64,000 nt of DNA from Streptomyces sp. T12 (GTDB lineage: Bacteria; Actinomycetota; Actinomycetes; Streptomycetales; Streptomycetaceae): NCBI RefSeq assembly GCF_028736035.1, contig NZ_CP117866.1, positions 3,162,001-3,226,000 of the forward strand, given 5' to 3'. The position numbers and the translations under genes were made by a program. Position 1 is the first letter of the stretch. Each line of letters begins with the position of its first letter. The notes under the pieces were generated by a model. It was not told the DNA's origin. It saw nothing but the letters and a program-made list of their open reading frames with translations, and did not search any database. Below, in pieces: positions 61,614 through 64,000 of the stretch.

Positions 61614-62552
61614 ATGCCATCGCCCACGAAGCCGCGCAAGATGCACGCCGACGAACTGGACATCGACGAGGCGCTGGTCGCCCGGCTGGTCGCGGAGCAG
61701 TTCCCGCAGTGGGCGCGGCTGCCGGTGACCCGGGTCGCCTCCGCCGGGACGGACAACGCCATGTACCGGCTGGGCGCCGACATGGTCGTACGGCTGCCAC
61801 GGCTCCCCGGCGGGGCCCGCCAGGTCGACAGGGAACACCGCTGGCTGCCGCACGTGGCCCCGCACCTCCCCCTCGCCGTGCCCACACCGCTCGCAAAGGG
61901 CGAGCCCGGCGCCGGTTACGCACTGCCGTGGGGCGTGTACGACTGGCTGGACGGCGAGAACGCCTACGACGCACCGCTCGCCGAACTGCGCGATGCCGCC
62001 GGGGAGTTGGGCCGGTTCGTGGCGGCGCTGCGGACGGTGGACGCGGTGGACGGCCCGCTGTCCTTCCGAGGCGACCCGGCGAGCAAGCACGACACGTACG
62101 TCCGGGCCGCGATCCACGACCTGGACGCCGCCGGCACGCTGGATGCGGCAACGGCGACCGCGGCCTGGGAGGACACCCTCCACCTCCCCCCATGGGACGC
62201 CGCCCCCGTCTGGCTCCACAGCGACCTCCTCCCGGGCAACCTGCTGACCTCCTCCGGCCGCCTGACCGCCGTCATCGACTTCGGCGGCCTCGGGGTCGGG
62301 GACCCGGCCGCCGACACCATCGCGGCGTGGACCGTCTTCGACGCCGAAACCCGCGAGGTGTTCCGCGAGGCGGCCGGCGTCGACGAGGCGACGTGGGCGC
62401 GGGGACGGGGGTGGGCGCTGTGCTTCGGGCTGATGGCGGAGCACTACTACGGCGACGTGTGCGGCAACGGGACGAATCCGGTGCTGGCGGCGGTGGGGCG
62501 GCGGGCGGTGGCGGAGGTGCTGGCGGAGTACGAGGAGGGCAGGCGCCACTGA
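61614..62552 (+). CDS. aminoglycoside-phosphotransferase-family kinase
   Basis: A 312-residue APH-fold protein. The N-lobe has TDNAMYRLGADMVVRLPR and the glutamate helix QVDREHRWL. The catalytic loop is VWLHSDLLPGNLL (Asp), and the metal motif is AVIDFGGLGVGDPAADTIAAW. Many chromosomal members phosphorylate small metabolites, and antibiotic resistance should not be assumed. The ATG is preceded by GGAG. The sequence after the stop holds a short tandem repeat of GGGCAGGCGCAACT units. Confidence 0.88.
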   Translation: MPSPTKPRKMHADELDIDEALVARLVAEQFPQWARLPVTRVASAGTDNAMYRLGADMVVRLPRLPGGARQVDREHRWLPHVAPHLPLAVPTPLAKGEPGAGYALPWGVYDWLDGENAYDAPLAELRDAAGELGRFVAALRTVDAVDGPLSFRGDPASKHDTYVRAAIHDLDAAGTLDAATATAAWEDTLHLPPWDAAPVWLHSDLLPGNLLTSSGRLTAVIDFGGLGVGDPAADTIAAWTVFDAETREVFREAAGVDEATWARGRGWALCFGLMAEHYYGDVCGNGTNPVLAAVGRRAVAEVLAEYEEGRRH

Positions 62553-62888
62553 GCACGCGCGACTGAGCACGCGCAACTGGGCAGGCGCAACTGGGCAGGC
62601 GCGACTGAACCGCCGGCGCCGACAGCGGTCACCCGTTCACACCCCCGGCCCTGCGCCCATCGGGTTCTCTTCCACGACCTGCCCAAGACAGGGCGATGAC
62701 CTGCTGAAACACCACCGCATCGGTGGTTTCCTCCCGCCCCTGCGACACCCGTTCACCCCAATTTCGGCGTTCCCTCAGGAAGCGCTCCCGCCCCACTGCC
62801 ACTTACCTCGGAAGGGCAGGGCGCGACCGACGCAGCGGCACATGGTGATGTCGCGGGCCGTGGCCCCGCTGAGTGCGGAGGAGCATCG

Positions 62889-63407
62889 ATGCGACGTACC
62901 GCCCGTCTGCTGACCGGGACCGCGCTGGCCGTCGGCGCCGTGGGGCTCGTCGTCCCGCCCGCGTACGGCGGCGACGGGGATGACCTGGAGGTGTCCCCGG
63001 CGTCGGTCGTGCCGGGCGGAGAGGTCACGGTGCGCACGGCCGGCTGCGGGGACGGCGCCACGGCGGAGGGCGACGCCAGCGCGGTGGGCGCGGGTTCCTT
63101 CACGCTGGCGCCGCACGAGCAGGGCGCGACCGGGCGGTTCCGGGTGCCGCCGAGCGCGCAGCCGGGAACGTACGAGATCGTCGCGACCTGCGCCGAGGAC
63201 GGCCGGCGGGTGACGGGGGACCTGGTGGTCACGCTGACGTCCCCGCGTGACGAACAGGTGTATCCGAGAGGAAGTGTGAAGACGGGGGTCGGCGGCGCTC
63301 TTGGCCCCGATCCCGTGCAGACCGCGGCAGGCGTGGCGGCTCTCGCCGTCGCCGCCGCGGGCGGTACCTGGCTCCTGCATCGCCGGGCGAGAGGCGACGG
63401 GATCTGA
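62889..63407 (+). CDS. secreted membrane-anchored protein upstream of a sortase
   Basis: A 172-residue protein with a signal peptide (LLTGTALAVGAVGLVVPPAYG), an Ig-like extracellular domain (LEVSPASVVPGGEVTVRTAGC; PGTYEIVATCAEDGRRVTGDLVVTL) with two cysteines, and a C-terminal membrane helix (AAGVAALAVAAAGGTWLL) ending in RRARGDGI. There is no LPxTG motif. It precedes the class F sortase gene by about 120 bp, an arrangement common in streptomycetes. Function is unknown. Confidence 0.8.
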   Translation: MRRTARLLTGTALAVGAVGLVVPPAYGGDGDDLEVSPASVVPGGEVTVRTAGCGDGATAEGDASAVGAGSFTLAPHEQGATGRFRVPPSAQPGTYEIVATCAEDGRRVTGDLVVTLTSPRDEQVYPRGSVKTGVGGALGPDPVQTAAGVAALAVAAAGGTWLLHRRARGDGI

Positions 63408-63526
63408 CGGACACCCTCCGCTTGTCCGTCCACCGGTACCGCACGTCCCCTCCCCCTCCGGGTCCGACGCCCCTCGCGGCCCGGAGGGGGATGAGGGCGG
63501 CCCGAGGAGAGTCCGAGGAGGCTCGC

Positions 63527-64000
63527 GTGCGCAGTCACCGCCGTCACCGCAGTCGCCGCAGCGTCGGCAACGCCGCCATAGCCGCCGTCACCGGCCTCGC
63601 CCTGTGCTCCGGCGCCTGGCTGCTGAGCGGCGGCGCCGACACACACGCCCCGCCCCCACAGCCGTCGGCGGCGCAGGCCGGCGGAGCCGGGGAAGCCGGG
63701 CGGGCCGGGGAAGCCGGGCGGGCCGGGGAGGCGAGCGGTACGCACGCCGACCCGCACACCGACCCGCACTCCGCAAACCCGCACTCCGCAGACCCCGCCC
63801 TCCCCCCCTCCCCTCCCGACCGCATCCGCATCCCCTCCATACGCGTCGACGCACCCCTCATGGGCCTGGGCCTGACGAGGACGGGCAGTCTCGACGTCCC
63901 GCCCTCCGAGCGGAAGAACCTCGCCGGCTGGTACGAGGCCGGCACCACGCCCGGTGAGACGGGCACCGCGATCGTCGCCGGCCACGTGGACAACGCCGAC
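63527..64000 (+). CDS. class F sortase, N-terminal part (cut by window end)
   Basis: The first 158 residues of a class F sortase. A membrane anchor (VGNAAIAAVTGLALCSGAWLLSGG) is followed by a low-complexity spacer with GEAGRAGEAGRAGEA and HSANPHSADP repeats. The catalytic domain then begins: PDRIRIPSIRVDAPLMGLGL, AGWYEAGTTPGETGTAIVAGHVDNAD, with the active-site histidine in GHVD. The catalytic cysteine lies beyond the window. GAGGAG precedes GTG 63527. Confidence 0.88.
   Translation, partial: MRSHRRHRSRRSVGNAAIAAVTGLALCSGAWLLSGGADTHAPPPQPSAAQAGGAGEAGRAGEAGRAGEASGTHADPHTDPHSANPHSADPALPPSPPDRIRIPSIRVDAPLMGLGLTRTGSLDVPPSERKNLAGWYEAGTTPGETGTAIVAGHVDNAD

Noticed and set aside
61614..62552. Antibiotic-resistance aminoglycoside phosphotransferase
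   Set aside because: The fold is right, but it sits in core chromosome with housekeeping neighbours; resistance cannot be claimed from sequence.

Overview
The window is chromosomal DNA of a Streptomyces (or very close actinomycete). The GC content is high, GTG starts are common, ribosome sites are strong, and the genes match Streptomyces families: a HrdA-type sigma factor beside dnaG, SCO4225-type membrane proteins, DUF1876, DUF6424, a VanW protein, a class F sortase, and type I-E CRISPR repeats of the usual streptomycete sequence.

Layout. 1-14.1 kb is ordinary chromosome. It holds an OmpR-type regulator, a DUF6424 gene broken by a small palindromic repeat, and a citrate/dicarboxylate-type two-component pair divergent from a complete tripartite tricarboxylate transporter (tctC-tctB-tctA) with a universal stress protein. 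A VanW protein, a PAS/GAF/SpoIIE phosphatase, a duplicated membrane protein and a secreted lipase follow. 14.4-26.7 kb is accessory and is the most interesting part. A tightly overlapping six-gene operon (serine-palmitoyltransferase-like aminotransferase, GNAT-like acyltransferase, acyl carrier protein, ketosynthase, PAP2 membrane enzyme, lipid-type glycosyltransferase) is flanked by an NAD-dependent epimerase/dehydratase and an MMPL exporter, and a secreted sphingomyelinase D-type phospholipase lies beyond. Together they look like a pathway to make, decorate, export and possibly cleave a sphingolipid-like (ceramide-type) lipid.

27.36-36.16 kb is a decayed island bounded by 25-bp copies of the 3' end of a tRNA gene with anticodon CAU. 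It contains a frameshifted cyclase-homology gene, cas2, a C-terminal cas1 stump fused to a CRISPR repeat, four CRISPR fragments, an orphan purA 3' end, a broken ISL3 transposase, a NUDIX hydrolase and a secreted protein. No cas3 or Cascade genes remain.

36.1-64 kb is conserved core: three tRNAs, an FGGY kinase, a heterodimeric ABC exporter, sigma factor and primase, an FAD reductase, dGTPase, sirohydrochlorin chelatase, a P450, an adenylation/TmpA-like/enoyl-CoA hydratase operon, assimilatory nitrate reductase with a GlnR-like box, an M4 protease, an SMI1/KNR4 protein, a phosphotransferase, and the start of a class F sortase cut by the window end.
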